NCBI GenBank assembly: GCA_020403045.1 | Contig: JADBYK010000091.1 | Coordinates: 1 to 48,702, forward strand | Source: Cytophagales bacterium | Lineage (GTDB): Bacteria > Bacteroidota > Bacteroidia > Cytophagales > Cyclobacteriaceae | Direction: 5' to 3' | Length of the DNA: 48,702 nucleotides | In this document: positions 6,198-14,841 of the stretch, in pieces | Position numbering within the stretch: the stretch's first letter is position 1 | Layout: every line of letters begins with the position of its first letter | Notes under the pieces: generated by a model | What the model saw: the letters and a program-made list of their open reading frames with translations, nothing else | Told to the model about the DNA's origin: nothing | Database searches by the model: none | Made by a program: the position numbers and the translations under genes

Positions 6198-6229
6198 GCG
6201 CACAACAGAGGTAGCTGTTGCGCAACCAC
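6198..6229 (+). repeat. IS1182-like terminal repeat / hairpin at the island border
   Basis: 6210-6229 matches the left end of the IS at 1-20 in 15 of 20 positions, and 15 of the first 17 (GGTAGCTGTTGCGCAAC). Upstream GCGCACAACAG (6198-6208) pairs with CTGTTGCGC (6215-6223) to form a hairpin. There is no second end or transposase to the right, so this is a solo end or a remnant. The following 6230-6407 holds no supported gene. Confidence 0.5.
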
Positions 6230-6407
6230 CCAGCGAAAAAGGTTTGTTGATAATTGAGCACCCGCTTCTGAATTTTTGCTTTGGAAGAACCACAAATTAT
6301 CGAAGTAAGTGGTCGCCAATTACGATGCCCACTTACTACGACAATCAGTAGCGAATGACAAATGCGAATGGTGCCTGAACAAACTAAAGGGTAGCCTGAA
6401 AATCCCT

Positions 6408-7877
6408 TTACCAAATAGAGCTAAGGTCCCAGCCACTTTTTATTTTTACGTTTCCTACTGGCTGAAGCCTCATTTCTCCAGGATTCATAAAAAACTGATC
6501 GGTTAGCACCTGAGCGCCATCGTTTATAAAAATCTCAATTACTGATTGATCAACAAAGATACTTACTTCTATGCTCGATGGCTTCGAAGGAACCAACACC
6601 GACTCAACGGACGAAAAATCTTTTTGAAAGGAATGATTTTTAGTTTTGGTCCGATCGCAGGTGAACTGGCCATTGGCATACCCAAGAACAACTTTGTCGT
6701 CTGCGCCTTGCGATAAAATGAGTTGGCTGCTGTCCGCCATATAAATTTCCATTTCAAAACTGCCGGAAGTGGGTTGACTCAAAACTGCGCGTTCCTTTTG
6801 CCGCAGAGATTTCACTTCAAAGATGGGTTTTGATGCCAACTGGATTTTGTCCTCTACCTTTACCAAGCGGAGTTCTCTTGGCAATGACATAGCACCTCGC
6901 CACGGATGAGTAGGAACTTGATTAGCATATGTCCAATTGTTTAACCAACCTATCATGATCGTCCGCTGGTCAGGCATATCATTAAAAGTGATTCCAGCAT
7001 AGAAATCTTTTCCGTAATCCAAAAACTGATGCTCGCTGTTGGCATCCTTTCGAAAAGTGTTCCCGTCAAATTCACCCACAAAATATTGCATGCCCACAAA
7101 CTTGCTACCTTGTGGATGTGCACCCGATAAAGAAAGAACCCATTTCATCTCATTGGTACCATCCAACTTCAATTGATACAAATCCGGGCATTCCCAAACA
7201 CGGGTCGTATCGCCCGCGCCTGTAAATTCACCGCTCAGTTTCCATTGCAATAAATTCGATGATTCATAAAACTGAACTTTGAAAAGATCGGGCACGACTA
7301 ATGCCATGACCCACTTTTTTGCAGGACCATGCCAAAAAACTTTGGGGTCGCGAAAATCCTTTCGTTGTATATCGAGTATTGGATTGTTCGCGTATCGTTT
7401 CCACGTTCTGCCTTTGTCCGTACTATAAGCCAGACTCTGGTGTTGTGCAATCCCCTGACCGCTTTTGTGGACGTTGGATGTGTAAATAGCAATCATCGCA
7501 TCAACTCCAAATCCTGCTGAGTTGGCATGATCTACTACCACTGTTCCGGAAAAAATCATGGTGCTATCTTGAGTGGCCGGATTGGCATACTCTTCAATCG
7601 CAACGGGCAGATGTTTCCAATGCAACAAGTCGGTACTGACTGCGTGCCCCCAACTCATGTGCCCCCACGTGGTTCCGAAAGGATTGTATTGATAGAACAA
7701 ATGATACTCTCCTTGTAAATAGACCAACCCGTTCGGATCATTGATCCAGTTTTTAGTGGGTGAGAAATGATAGCGGGGACGATAGAGTTCGTTGTAGGCA
7801 GTCAATTCATTTTGTTTCGAAGGGAAGCATCCCACGAGCAAACTGAAAAACAAAAACGCCAAAAAGTAATTACGCAT
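6408..7877 (-). CDS. GH32 glycoside hydrolase lipoprotein (fructan beta-fructosidase/levanase type)
   Basis: This 489-residue enzyme hydrolyses beta-fructofuranosides such as sucrose, inulin or levan. The signal peptide ends in lipobox LVGC (Cys17). The five-blade propeller shows the GH32 markers: WINDPNG with nucleophile Asp47, RDP at 176-178 and the acid/base Glu229 in WECPD. A C-terminal beta-sandwich follows (SVEIFINDG region near the end). It is the last gene of a minus-strand run and overlaps msrB by 8 bases. No SusCD pair or fructokinase lies nearby, so substrate is a family inference. Confidence 0.93.
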   Translation of the reverse strand: MRNYFLAFLFFSLLVGCFPSKQNELTAYNELYRPRYHFSPTKNWINDPNGLVYLQGEYHLFYQYNPFGTTWGHMSWGHAVSTDLLHWKHLPVAIEEYANPATQDSTMIFSGTVVVDHANSAGFGVDAMIAIYTSNVHKSGQGIAQHQSLAYSTDKGRTWKRYANNPILDIQRKDFRDPKVFWHGPAKKWVMALVVPDLFKVQFYESSNLLQWKLSGEFTGAGDTTRVWECPDLYQLKLDGTNEMKWVLSLSGAHPQGSKFVGMQYFVGEFDGNTFRKDANSEHQFLDYGKDFYAGITFNDMPDQRTIMIGWLNNWTYANQVPTHPWRGAMSLPRELRLVKVEDKIQLASKPIFEVKSLRQKERAVLSQPTSGSFEMEIYMADSSQLILSQGADDKVVLGYANGQFTCDRTKTKNHSFQKDFSSVESVLVPSKPSSIEVSIFVDQSVIEIFINDGAQVLTDQFFMNPGEMRLQPVGNVKIKSGWDLSSIW

Positions 7878-8319
7878 CTTTCAACAGTTTTAAGGAAGCT
7901 GAGTTAGTACAATACCGCAGGCCGCTCGGCTCGGGTCCATCGGCAAACACATGCCCCAAGTGTGCATCGCACACATTACAAAGTACTTCTACGCGTACCA
8001 TGCCATAGCTTAGGTCTTTATGATAGGCAACCACGTTCTCTTCCACCGGTTGGGTAAAACTGGGCCATCCCGTGCCTGATTCAAATTTTAGTCGGGAGTC
8101 GAACAAAGGTGTGCCGCAACAAATGCAGGCATAAAGCCCCGGCTCATGAGCTTCGCAGTATTCTCCGGTAAAGGCTCGCTCCGTTCCTTTAAGCCGTGCC
8201 ACTTGATATTGTTCAGCGGTCAGCTGCTTTCTCCACTCCTGCTCCGACTTCTCTACCCGAATAGGCGGAACAGGGTTACCCTTAGTTGAAAATCGAATCA
8301 CGTCACTCCACTTTAGCAT
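7870..8319 (-). CDS. msrB: Peptide-methionine (R)-S-oxide reductase
   Basis: This 149-residue enzyme reduces methionine-R-sulfoxide in proteins. It has the two zinc-binding CxxC pairs (Cys65/68 and Cys114/117), the substrate motif SGTGWPSF (81-88) and the catalytic Cys137 in RYCTNSASL. Cys55 or Cys67 could be the resolving cysteine. No signal peptide is seen, so it is cytoplasmic. It follows an SDR gene by 42 bases and overlaps GH32. Length and motifs are complete. Confidence 0.95.
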   Translation of the reverse strand: MLKWSDVIRFSTKGNPVPPIRVEKSEQEWRKQLTAEQYQVARLKGTERAFTGEYCEAHEPGLYACICCGTPLFDSRLKFESGTGWPSFTQPVEENVVAYHKDLSYGMVRVEVLCNVCDAHLGHVFADGPEPSGLRYCTNSASLKLLKDA

Positions 8320-8361
8320 ATTATTGTATTAACGTTTTATTTGATGGTCAACAGAGTGCTA

Positions 8362-9165
8362 TTACCTTACCGTTGCCTTGCGCACAATCCTGGAAAACAA
8401 GCCAGGAAAAAATCGTTTTACATATACTGCAAAAACTTCTTTTGCACCACCAATATAAACTTCTTCTTTCCGTTTTTCAATGGCGACCACCATCCGCTTA
8501 GCAAGTTCCTCGGGTGAAAGCCCGTGGTCAGTGGTTTTGTCCATTTGGTTTAGTTTACTCCCATCCCCCACAACAGCGTTGAGCGTAATGTTGGTGCGTA
8601 TCCAGCCCGGACAAATCAACGTGACGAAAATATTTTCCCTCCAAACCTCCGCGCGCAACGAATCAAAAAATCCGTGCAACGCATGTTTGGCTGCTGCGTA
8701 ACCCGAACGATAGGGTGTTCCTACGATACCCATGACACTGCTCGTTACCACAAAGTGCCCCGATTTTCTCGTTAAGAAATGCGGCAACAGAAATTTAGTA
8801 AGTGCCACAGTTCCAAAATAATCAATCTCCATTAACACGCGATCGACTTCGAGGTTAGTTTCCCTCGCCAGGCTTCGTTGTGAAATCCCCCCATTGTTAA
8901 TCAATATGTCTACTTGGCCAAACATCTGGATAGCCGCCTCGGTACTGAGTTGTAATGTACCAGATTGAGCGAGATCCAACGGCAACACTCGAATATTGGG
9001 CTGGACAGAAGCCAGGCAATTTCCTTTTACTCGCTCCAATTCTTCCTTTCTTCTGGCCGACAGAATGAGCCTCGCCCCTTTTTTTGCCAATTGATATGTA
9101 AGCGCTTCACCTATGCCTGAAGAAGCTCCGGTGATCCAAATTACTTTGTTTGAAAGTCCAGCCAT
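8362..9165 (-). CDS. Short-chain dehydrogenase/reductase (DHRS7-like)
   Basis: This 267-residue NAD(P)-dependent oxidoreductase is of the classical SDR type. It has the cofactor motif TGASSGIGEA (12-21), NNGG (90-93), catalytic Ser142/143 and the Tyr156-x3-Lys160 pair (YAAAK). The Arg-Arg pair after strand 2 (SARRKEEL) suggests NADP. Substrate is unknown. Its start lies 2 bases after the stop of the upstream membrane-protein gene, so both are co-transcribed. Confidence 0.88.
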   Translation of the reverse strand: MAGLSNKVIWITGASSGIGEALTYQLAKKGARLILSARRKEELERVKGNCLASVQPNIRVLPLDLAQSGTLQLSTEAAIQMFGQVDILINNGGISQRSLARETNLEVDRVLMEIDYFGTVALTKFLLPHFLTRKSGHFVVTSSVMGIVGTPYRSGYAAAKHALHGFFDSLRAEVWRENIFVTLICPGWIRTNITLNAVVGDGSKLNQMDKTTDHGLSPEELAKRMVVAIEKRKEEVYIGGAKEVFAVYVKRFFPGLFSRIVRKATVR

Positions 9166-9167
9166 TG

Positions 9168-9548
9168 CTATTGTCCGTTTGAGGAAGTACTTTTTTTATC
9201 TTCTGCGAAAACCCAAATAGAATAAATACCCAATGCCGTTCCAAAAGGGAAAGAAAATAATTGAAAACAACCCAATACCAACAACAGGGTAAGTGCCCAG
9301 CTCTTGTTGTTGAGCAAAGCGATACCCCCGATAATAGAAGGGATCGCAAATAAAATAATGATGCCAGTAGAAATAATACTAACAATGGGCATAATGATCT
9401 CCAATATTCGCGGCACATCCGTTTCGGATTGATCAAAGATAAATGGCAATAGCGCAGTTAAAAAGACAGACAAAAACAACATCGCCATAGATAAAAATAC
9501 ACCACTCACAATGTGGAATATCGCCAAAATTCGTTTATGAGTTTCCAT
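9168..9548 (-). CDS. Small four-helix membrane protein, unknown function
   Basis: Start at METHKRILAIF (9548), 13 bases after folA. The longer frame would run back into folA. The 126-residue product has about four hydrophobic segments: residues 8-35, 48-70, 75-97 and 98-113. The end is charged (EDKKSTSSNGQ). The pattern of helix-loop-helix with LLNNKSWA resembles DUF4064-like or generic small membrane proteins of Bacteroidota, but no function is assigned. Confidence 0.75.
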   Translation of the reverse strand: METHKRILAIFHIVSGVFLSMAMLFLSVFLTALLPFIFDQSETDVPRILEIIMPIVSIISTGIIILFAIPSIIGGIALLNNKSWALTLLLVLGCFQLFSFPFGTALGIYSIWVFAEDKKSTSSNGQ

Positions 9549-9561
9549 GATTTTAAGGGAG

Positions 9562-10065
9562 TTAATTTTTCTTTTGGTATTGTACAAAGTCAAACGCAAA
9601 AAGATGCCGGTTATCAGCATCATGATGTACGCGAGATACTTCCTGCCATTTAGATTTATCTACTTCAGGAAAAAAGGTATCTCCCTCCAGTGTTGCGGCA
9701 ATTTCAGTTAAATAAAGTCGATCGGCCAACGGCATGGCAAGGTGATAAATCTCTGCGCCACCAATCACAAATAATTCCTTCTCTCCGGCCTCGTTTGCAA
9801 TAGTCATGGCTTTCTCCAATGAATCGGTAACAATACATTGAGGTGCCTGGAAGTTGATGTTTCTGCTGACCACAATATTTTTACGGTTTGGCAACGGTCT
9901 GAATTTTTCCGGGATTGACTCGTAGTTTTTGCGCCCCATTACCACATGATGTTGCTTGGTCGTATTCATAAAATACTTCATATCGTCTGGCAAATGCCAG
10001 GGCAAGTCGTTATTCTTTCCAATAACGCGATTTTGAGTAAGTGCTGCGATGAGAGAAACGATCAT
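9562..10065 (-). CDS. folA: Dihydrofolate reductase
   Basis: This 167-residue enzyme reduces dihydrofolate to tetrahydrofolate with NADPH. It shows [26 protein letters not shown] with the catalytic acid at Asp27/28, the NADPH-loop sequence [21 protein letters not shown] and VIGGAEIY. Full normal length. It lies 61 bases downstream of fmt, which uses a formylated product of the same folate pool, and is probably transcribed with it. Confidence 0.96.
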   Translation of the reverse strand: MIVSLIAALTQNRVIGKNNDLPWHLPDDMKYFMNTTKQHHVVMGRKNYESIPEKFRPLPNRKNIVVSRNINFQAPQCIVTDSLEKAMTIANEAGEKELFVIGGAEIYHLAMPLADRLYLTEIAATLEGDTFFPEVDKSKWQEVSRVHHDADNRHLFAFDFVQYQKKN

Positions 10066-10126
10066 TAGGTCAACGGTCGATGGTCAATGTAAATTTATCA
10101 AGCACGAAGTGACTTATCATCAGCCA

Positions 10127-11053
10127 TTACAATTTATTTCCTCTAAAAAAATCCGCTATAGTCATTCTCTTTTTCCCCTCAGGTTGCCATTCCTGAATGG
10201 AGATCAGTCCGTCTTTTGTTCTAATACAAAGATATGTTTTGTTGTCGGTATCTACTGCACCAACTGGCAACGCTCTACTCGAATTGTTCAACACTTCTTC
10301 CTGCACTCGAAAAACCTTATACGTTTTTCCTTGAAAGACCGTCCAGGCTCCGGGATAGGGACTTAATCCCCGAACAAAATTACGAATCTCGTTACTCGGC
10401 TTATCCCAATTCACTTCACAAGTCTCTTTGAAAATCTTAGGTGCATGACGTATCTCCACCGCTGACGGTTGTGGTAAAATTGGATAATCGCCAGTTTCAA
10501 TGGCGCGCACTGTTTTTAAAACCAAAGCCGCACCCTTTTTCATTAAGCGTTGATAGAGTGTTCCCACATTGTCATCATCGAGAATGGGTTCTTTCTCTTG
10601 AAAGATGATGCTACCGGTATCGATATCATGCTGCAGAAAAAAAGTGGTCACACCCGTTTCTTTCTCTCCATTCATGATTGCCCAGTTGATTGGCGCAGCT
10701 CCCCGATATTGTGGAAGTAAAGATCCATGCAAATTGAATGTGCCATAAACAGGCATTGCCCAAACAACTTCAGGCAGCATCCGGAATGCCACCACCACTT
10801 GAAGATTGGCGTTATAGCTTCTCAACTCTTCGATGAAATCTGGTGATTTTAGATTGGTGGGCTGCAAAACCGGAATGCCGAGTTTCTCTGCACATTGCTT
10901 CACAGGTGAGGCTACCAGCTTCTGCCCACGTCCCTGCGGCTTGTCGGGTGCCGTGATCACGGCCACAATATTGAACTTGCCCTCGGCCAATACTTCAAGG
11001 CTTGGAACAGCAAACTCAGGCGTACCCATAAAAATGATGCGAAGTGCTTTCAA
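10127..11053 (-). CDS. fmt: Methionyl-tRNA formyltransferase
   Basis: This 308-residue enzyme formylates initiator Met-tRNA using 10-formyl-tetrahydrofolate. The N-terminal Rossmann part begins RIIFMGTPEFAVPSL. The formyl-transfer motif FNLHGSLLPQYRGAAPINWAI contains the catalytic Asn and His, and the Asp lies in QHDIDTGSI. The C-terminal tRNA-binding domain begins near GLSPYPGAWT. It is the first gene of the minus-strand run. The 130 bases upstream face the exbD gene and must hold promoters for both directions. Confidence 0.96.
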   Translation of the reverse strand: MKALRIIFMGTPEFAVPSLEVLAEGKFNIVAVITAPDKPQGRGQKLVASPVKQCAEKLGIPVLQPTNLKSPDFIEELRSYNANLQVVVAFRMLPEVVWAMPVYGTFNLHGSLLPQYRGAAPINWAIMNGEKETGVTTFFLQHDIDTGSIIFQEKEPILDDDNVGTLYQRLMKKGAALVLKTVRAIETGDYPILPQPSAVEIRHAPKIFKETCEVNWDKPSNEIRNFVRGLSPYPGAWTVFQGKTYKVFRVQEEVLNNSSRALPVGAVDTDNKTYLCIRTKDGLISIQEWQPEGKKRMTIADFFRGNKL

Positions 11054-11183
11054 CTCAATCTTGTTTTTGACTACGCGAAGGAACAGATACTGAAGAAGAT
11101 TTCAAAGATGAGGGGTCAATCTTTGAATATCTCAATTACCATGCACTGATTTTTTATTGTGACTAAACGCATGTGAACGAATT

Positions 11184-11750
11184 ATGTTAGAAAACAAACA
11201 AATGAAAACAGTTCGTCCTTCGGCAGAAGTGAGCACAAGCTCAATGGCCGACATCGCTTTCCTCCTACTGACCTTTTTTTTAGTTACTACTGTAATTGAT
11301 GAGCAACGAGGAATTCCCATGCTATTGCCACAATGGGTAACGGAGAAGCCAGTGCCACAGCACACAAGAAACATATTTAGCATCCAAATCAACTCCTCCA
11401 ATAGATATTTGATTGAAGGAGAAGCAAAGGAAAATCTAGTTGGCATACGAGAACGAATCAAGAAATTCATTTTAAATAATAATGCCAGCCCCAAACTTTC
11501 AGAAAGCCCCACAAAGGCAATCGTATCTTTAAAGGCAGATCGCGGCACAACCTATGAAAGTTTCATAGCGGCCCTGGATGAAGTCCACGCGGCATATCTT
11601 GAGATTTACGCCTCTCGCGCTAATATGAGCGTAAAAGAATTTAGAAATCTCGACCTAAAGTTTCCACAAAGGAAAGCATTGCACGACAAGGCGAAGGAAG
11701 GAATACCTATGAATATATCAATTGCAGAACCATCGAAGGTCGAAAACTGA
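11184..11750 (+). CDS. ExbD/TolR-family biopolymer transport protein
   Basis: This 188-residue inner-membrane protein is a proton-channel subunit of TonB-ExbBD-type motors. It has a short cytoplasmic N-terminus with RPSAEVSTSS, a single membrane helix at about 21-38 with the conserved proton-relay Asp23 (MADIAFLLLTFFL), and a periplasmic domain of about 150 residues. No exbB or tonB lies nearby, so it is an orphan here. A strong terminator follows. Confidence 0.88.
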   Translation: MLENKQMKTVRPSAEVSTSSMADIAFLLLTFFLVTTVIDEQRGIPMLLPQWVTEKPVPQHTRNIFSIQINSSNRYLIEGEAKENLVGIRERIKKFILNNNASPKLSESPTKAIVSLKADRGTTYESFIAALDEVHAAYLEIYASRANMSVKEFRNLDLKFPQRKALHDKAKEGIPMNISIAEPSKVEN

Positions 11751-11755
11751 CAAAC

Positions 11756-11790
11756 AAAAAAAGGCTGCCTCGTTAGAGACAGCCTTTTTT
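11756..11790. terminator. Bidirectional Rho-independent terminator
   Basis: AAAAAGGCTG (ending 11767) pairs with CAGCCTTTTT (from 11780), with A runs before and T runs after. It serves the converging exbD and ssb genes. Confidence 0.9.
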
Positions 11791-11809
11791 GAGACGATAA
11801 CCGCCAGAA

Positions 11810-12148
11810 CTAATTCTGCTTTCCACCCATAAGCACCAGGTCACTCACGTTGATTTCAGTGATGTAGCGCTTTTCGCCTTTATCGGTTTCGTAGTTGCGA
11901 TGTACCAGCTTGCCTTCCACACATACCTCTGATCCCTTTTTCAAATACTTACCCGCCACGTCTGCCAGTTGCCCCCAGATCACAATGTTGTGCCACTGTG
12001 TGTCTTCCACCTTTTCTCCTTTTGCATTCTTGTACGAATCGGTCGTGGCCATGGTGAAGCTGGCCTTCTTTGACTTGTCGAAGTCTTTCACCTCCACATC
12101 CTTGCCTAACCGACCGATCAACTGCACACTGTTTCTCAAGCTTTTCAT
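11810..12148 (-). CDS. ssb: Single-stranded DNA-binding protein
   Basis: This 112-residue OB-fold protein protects single-stranded DNA. It starts MKSLRNSVQLIGRLGKDVEV and shows ASFTMATTDSYKN, DTQWHNIVIWGQLADVAGKYLKKGSEVCVEGKL and RYITEINVSDLVLMG. The frame is open further upstream, but the ATG at 12148 begins at the conserved N-terminus. It lacks a long acidic C-terminal tail, ending MGGKQN, as in the short Ssb paralogues of Bacteroidota. A main replicative Ssb is probably elsewhere. Confidence 0.93.
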   Translation of the reverse strand: MKSLRNSVQLIGRLGKDVEVKDFDKSKKASFTMATTDSYKNAKGEKVEDTQWHNIVIWGQLADVAGKYLKKGSEVCVEGKLVHRNYETDKGEKRYITEINVSDLVLMGGKQN

Positions 12149-12250
12149 AATTGTAAAATTTAAATGGTTAAAAATTGTTTTTTGTTTTTGTCCCCGACTG
12201 AGTTGTTCAGCGATTGACGATGCAAAGGTGTGGGGAGGCCAAAAAAATAG

Positions 12251-12305
12251 TCGTTTGTTATCCAATTACTTTCGTTTATATTCGTTTAGAAACGTTTAAA
12301 AACGG
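12251..12305. promoter_or_regulatory. 10-bp-phased CGTTT repeats between ssb and a divergent gene
   Basis: CGTTT begins at 12253, 12273, 12283 and 12293, and AACG follows at 12301. The spacing of 10 or 20 bases puts the copies on one face of the helix. CGTTTAGAAACG (12283-12294) is also palindromic. It may be a cooperative operator for the two divergent genes. Only spacing and position support this. Confidence 0.35.
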
Positions 12306-12334
12306 ATATAGAAATAGCCAAAAACCGATTATTT

Positions 12335-12703
12335 ATGCCAAAAACGCAAGAAAAAGCCTGCTTAGAGTGTGGCGAAAAAATCAAAGGCCGTGCCGACAAA
12401 AAATTCTGTTCGGACCAGTGCAGGGTAGCCTACAATAATAAATTAAACCGTGATGAATCGAATTATATGACCAATGTGGTCAACCTGTTGAGGAAAAATC
12501 GGAGGATCTTAATGGAACTGAACACAACGGGAAAAACGCGTGTGAGCAAAGAGTCATTGGCCAAGAAAGGGTTTGATTTTAACTATCATACAAGTCAATA
12601 CAAAACCAAAGAAAACGCGATTTACTATTATTGCTTTGAACAGGGCTACTTGCCGGTGGAAAATAATTGGTACCTACTGGTCGTGAAAAAAGAAACCATG
12701 TGA
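12335..12703 (+). CDS. Zinc-ribbon protein conserved in Bacteroidota, unknown function
   Basis: This 122-residue protein has an N-terminal zinc-ribbon: Cys9-x2-Cys12 and Cys25-x3-Cys29 (CLECGEKIKG, KFCSDQCR). A basic helical part (YMTNVVNLLRKNRRILMEL) and an aromatic-rich end follow. The fold resembles DUF2116-type zinc ribbons. It is divergent from ssb and shares a repeat-containing intergenic region with it, so a nucleic-acid role is plausible but unproven. Confidence 0.75.
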   Translation: MPKTQEKACLECGEKIKGRADKKFCSDQCRVAYNNKLNRDESNYMTNVVNLLRKNRRILMELNTTGKTRVSKESLAKKGFDFNYHTSQYKTKENAIYYYCFEQGYLPVENNWYLLVVKKETM

Positions 12704-12764
12704 TTATTTTGTTAGGATTTTTAAATGGCGATGACAACCATAAATAAACTGCTATATTTATCCT

Positions 12765-13511
12765 ATGTGGAACCTACAAGGAAAAAAAGCATTAGTGACA
12801 GGCGGCACCAAAGGTATAGGCCTGGCCATTGTAAAAGAGTTTTTATCGCTGGGTGCCGAAGTATTGGTGGTCGCGCGCGATACAAAGAATATTCAAGGCA
12901 AAGTAAAACACTCTGCCAATCTGTTCACAATGGAGGGAGATGTCACCCATCCAGCATTTCGCATCGCGCTACTACAAAAGGTGAAAGAGAACTGGGGCAA
13001 ATTAGATCTGTTGGTCAACAATGTCGGCACCAACGTCCGCAAAAAATTTGTTGACTACACCGAAGAAGAATATAAGCAACTATTTGAAACAAACCTTTTT
13101 AGCCTAACTGAAATCACGCGCTTGAGCTATCCTTTTCTTAAAGCAGCTGGCAATGCGAGTGTGGTTAATTTAGCATCAGTCGCGGGGTCATTTGATGTTC
13201 AAACCGGGCCACCTTATGGTATGACCAAAGCTGCCATCATTCAGTTCTCAAAACATCTGGCTGCCGAGTGGGCAAAAGACGGAATTCGGGTAAACACGGT
13301 TTCGCCTTGGTATATTCAAACACCCCTCACTGAATCGGTATTATCTCAACCCGAACGACTTGAAAAAATTCTTGCCCGAACGCCCATGAACCGTGTGGGC
13401 CAGCCCGAAGAAGTGTCTAGCTTGGTGGCCTATCTATCAATGGATAATGCCAGTTACATTACCGGACAGAATATTATGGTAGATGGCGGCATGAGCGTAA
13501 AAGGATTGTAG
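12765..13511 (+). CDS. SDR-family oxidoreductase (tropinone-reductase-like)
   Basis: This 248-residue classical SDR has the cofactor motif [10 protein letters not shown] (12-21), NNVG (85-88), catalytic Ser138 and Tyr151/Lys155 (YGMTK), and the C-terminal signature [16 protein letters not shown]. Closest in style to plant tropinone reductase-like and 3-oxoacyl-ACP-reductase-like enzymes. The substrate is unknown. A beta-lactamase-like gene follows after 31 bases and may be co-transcribed. Confidence 0.88.
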   Translation: MWNLQGKKALVTGGTKGIGLAIVKEFLSLGAEVLVVARDTKNIQGKVKHSANLFTMEGDVTHPAFRIALLQKVKENWGKLDLLVNNVGTNVRKKFVDYTEEEYKQLFETNLFSLTEITRLSYPFLKAAGNASVVNLASVAGSFDVQTGPPYGMTKAAIIQFSKHLAAEWAKDGIRVNTVSPWYIQTPLTESVLSQPERLEKILARTPMNRVGQPEEVSSLVAYLSMDNASYITGQNIMVDGGMSVKGL

Positions 13512-13542
13512 ATTTTTTTTACAGAAAAAAATAACAAGAAAG

Positions 13543-14808
13543 ATGAAAAAACTATTAATACTCTTACTCTCAATGGCCGCCATTGGCGCTCGCGCTCAGA
13601 CCATCAAAAATCTTGCACCTGGCAAACCAGAAGAAGCCGGCTTCTCTACCGATCGTTTGGCTCGAATTGATCAATTGATCAATGAGTATACGTCAAAAAA
13701 GTGGATTCCTGGCGCGGTGGTGCTCATTGCTCGAAATGGCAAGATCGTCCACTATAAAGCCTACGGTTATAGCGATTTCGAAAAACAGACACCTCTGAAG
13801 AAAGATGACATCTTTCGGATGGCATCGCAGACAAAAGCAATTACCAGTCTGGCGGTGATGATGCTTTTTGAAGAAGGGAAAATTTCGCTGGACGATCCTA
13901 TCTCTCGTTATATTCCCGAGTTCAAAAATCCAAAATTGCTGGGTACGGTAAATTGGACGGATACCACTTACTCCACTAGTCCAGCTAAAAATGAAATTAC
14001 AATCAGGCATCTTCTCAGCCACACATCCGGTATCGACTATGCCGACATTGGCAGTCAGGAATTCAAAGCCATCTACGCAAAGTCAAAAGTACCGAGCGGA
14101 ATTGGCACCAATAACATTGTTCTGGCAGACAAAATAAAAATTCTGGGAACACTCCCACTCAAACATAACCCGGGTGAACAATTCACCTATGGACTGAATA
14201 CCGATGTGCTTGGCTATTTGGTAGAAGTGGTCTCAGGTCAGTCACTTGATCAATTTTTCAAAACCAGAATATTTCAACCCCTTGGGATGAATGACACCTA
14301 CTTTTACCTGCCTGAACAAAAATACAGTCGATTGGTAGGTCTTCATCAGACAAGTGGCGGTACTCCGAAAAAAATGTTGCCACCGACCGGTAAAGGAATC
14401 AACCCTGACTATCCCGCGACCAAAGGAACATACTTCTCAGGTGGTGCAGGATTGAGCGGCCCTGTTGAGGACTATGCGAAACTCCTTCAACTGTTTTTAA
14501 ACAAAGGCGAATACAACGGTGTTCGACTGCTTAGTCGCAAGACCGTAGAACTAATGCTCACCAATCAATGCCAACCACCTATTACCAACCAGTTTGGTTT
14601 GGGTTTTGGATTGGAGACGGAAAAAAATGATTATCAATCTGTTTTTAGTATTGGTTCATTTTCATGGGGTGGTGCATTCAATACACAATACTGGGCCGAT
14701 CCAAAAGAAAAATTGATCGGGCTAATTTACACAAACATGTATGCATCACCGAACTATCAGGTCGGTGATAAATTTAAAGTGCTTACCTACCAGGCGATCG
14801 CAGATTGA
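13543..14808 (+). CDS. Secreted serine hydrolase, class C beta-lactamase/DD-peptidase fold
   Basis: The product has 421 residues with a signal peptide (MKKLLILLLSMAAIGARA) and a beta-lactamase-related domain. The nucleophile motif is S95-Q-T-K98. The second motif region is FTYGLNTDVLGYLVEV around Tyr216, with Leu where the YxN motif usually has Asn, as in many esterase-like members. HTSG occurs at 160-163 and FSGGAGLSGPVEDYAKLL later. It probably acts on an ester or peptide in the periplasm. Antibiotic resistance should not be assumed. Confidence 0.85.
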   Translation: MKKLLILLLSMAAIGARAQTIKNLAPGKPEEAGFSTDRLARIDQLINEYTSKKWIPGAVVLIARNGKIVHYKAYGYSDFEKQTPLKKDDIFRMASQTKAITSLAVMMLFEEGKISLDDPISRYIPEFKNPKLLGTVNWTDTTYSTSPAKNEITIRHLLSHTSGIDYADIGSQEFKAIYAKSKVPSGIGTNNIVLADKIKILGTLPLKHNPGEQFTYGLNTDVLGYLVEVVSGQSLDQFFKTRIFQPLGMNDTYFYLPEQKYSRLVGLHQTSGGTPKKMLPPTGKGINPDYPATKGTYFSGGAGLSGPVEDYAKLLQLFLNKGEYNGVRLLSRKTVELMLTNQCQPPITNQFGLGFGLETEKNDYQSVFSIGSFSWGGAFNTQYWADPKEKLIGLIYTNMYASPNYQVGDKFKVLTYQAIAD

Positions 14809-14841
14809 TTATAATGCACTGCACTAACTACGAACATCCGC

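Noticed and set aside
6115-6506. Two short ORFs on opposite strands around 6115-6506
   Set aside because: They overlap the ends of the esterase and GH32 genes and read through the hairpin; no domains.
13543-14808. Antibiotic-resistance beta-lactamase
   Set aside because: Motifs fit the broad serine hydrolase family; the second motif lacks the Asn of true class C enzymes, so resistance is not supported.
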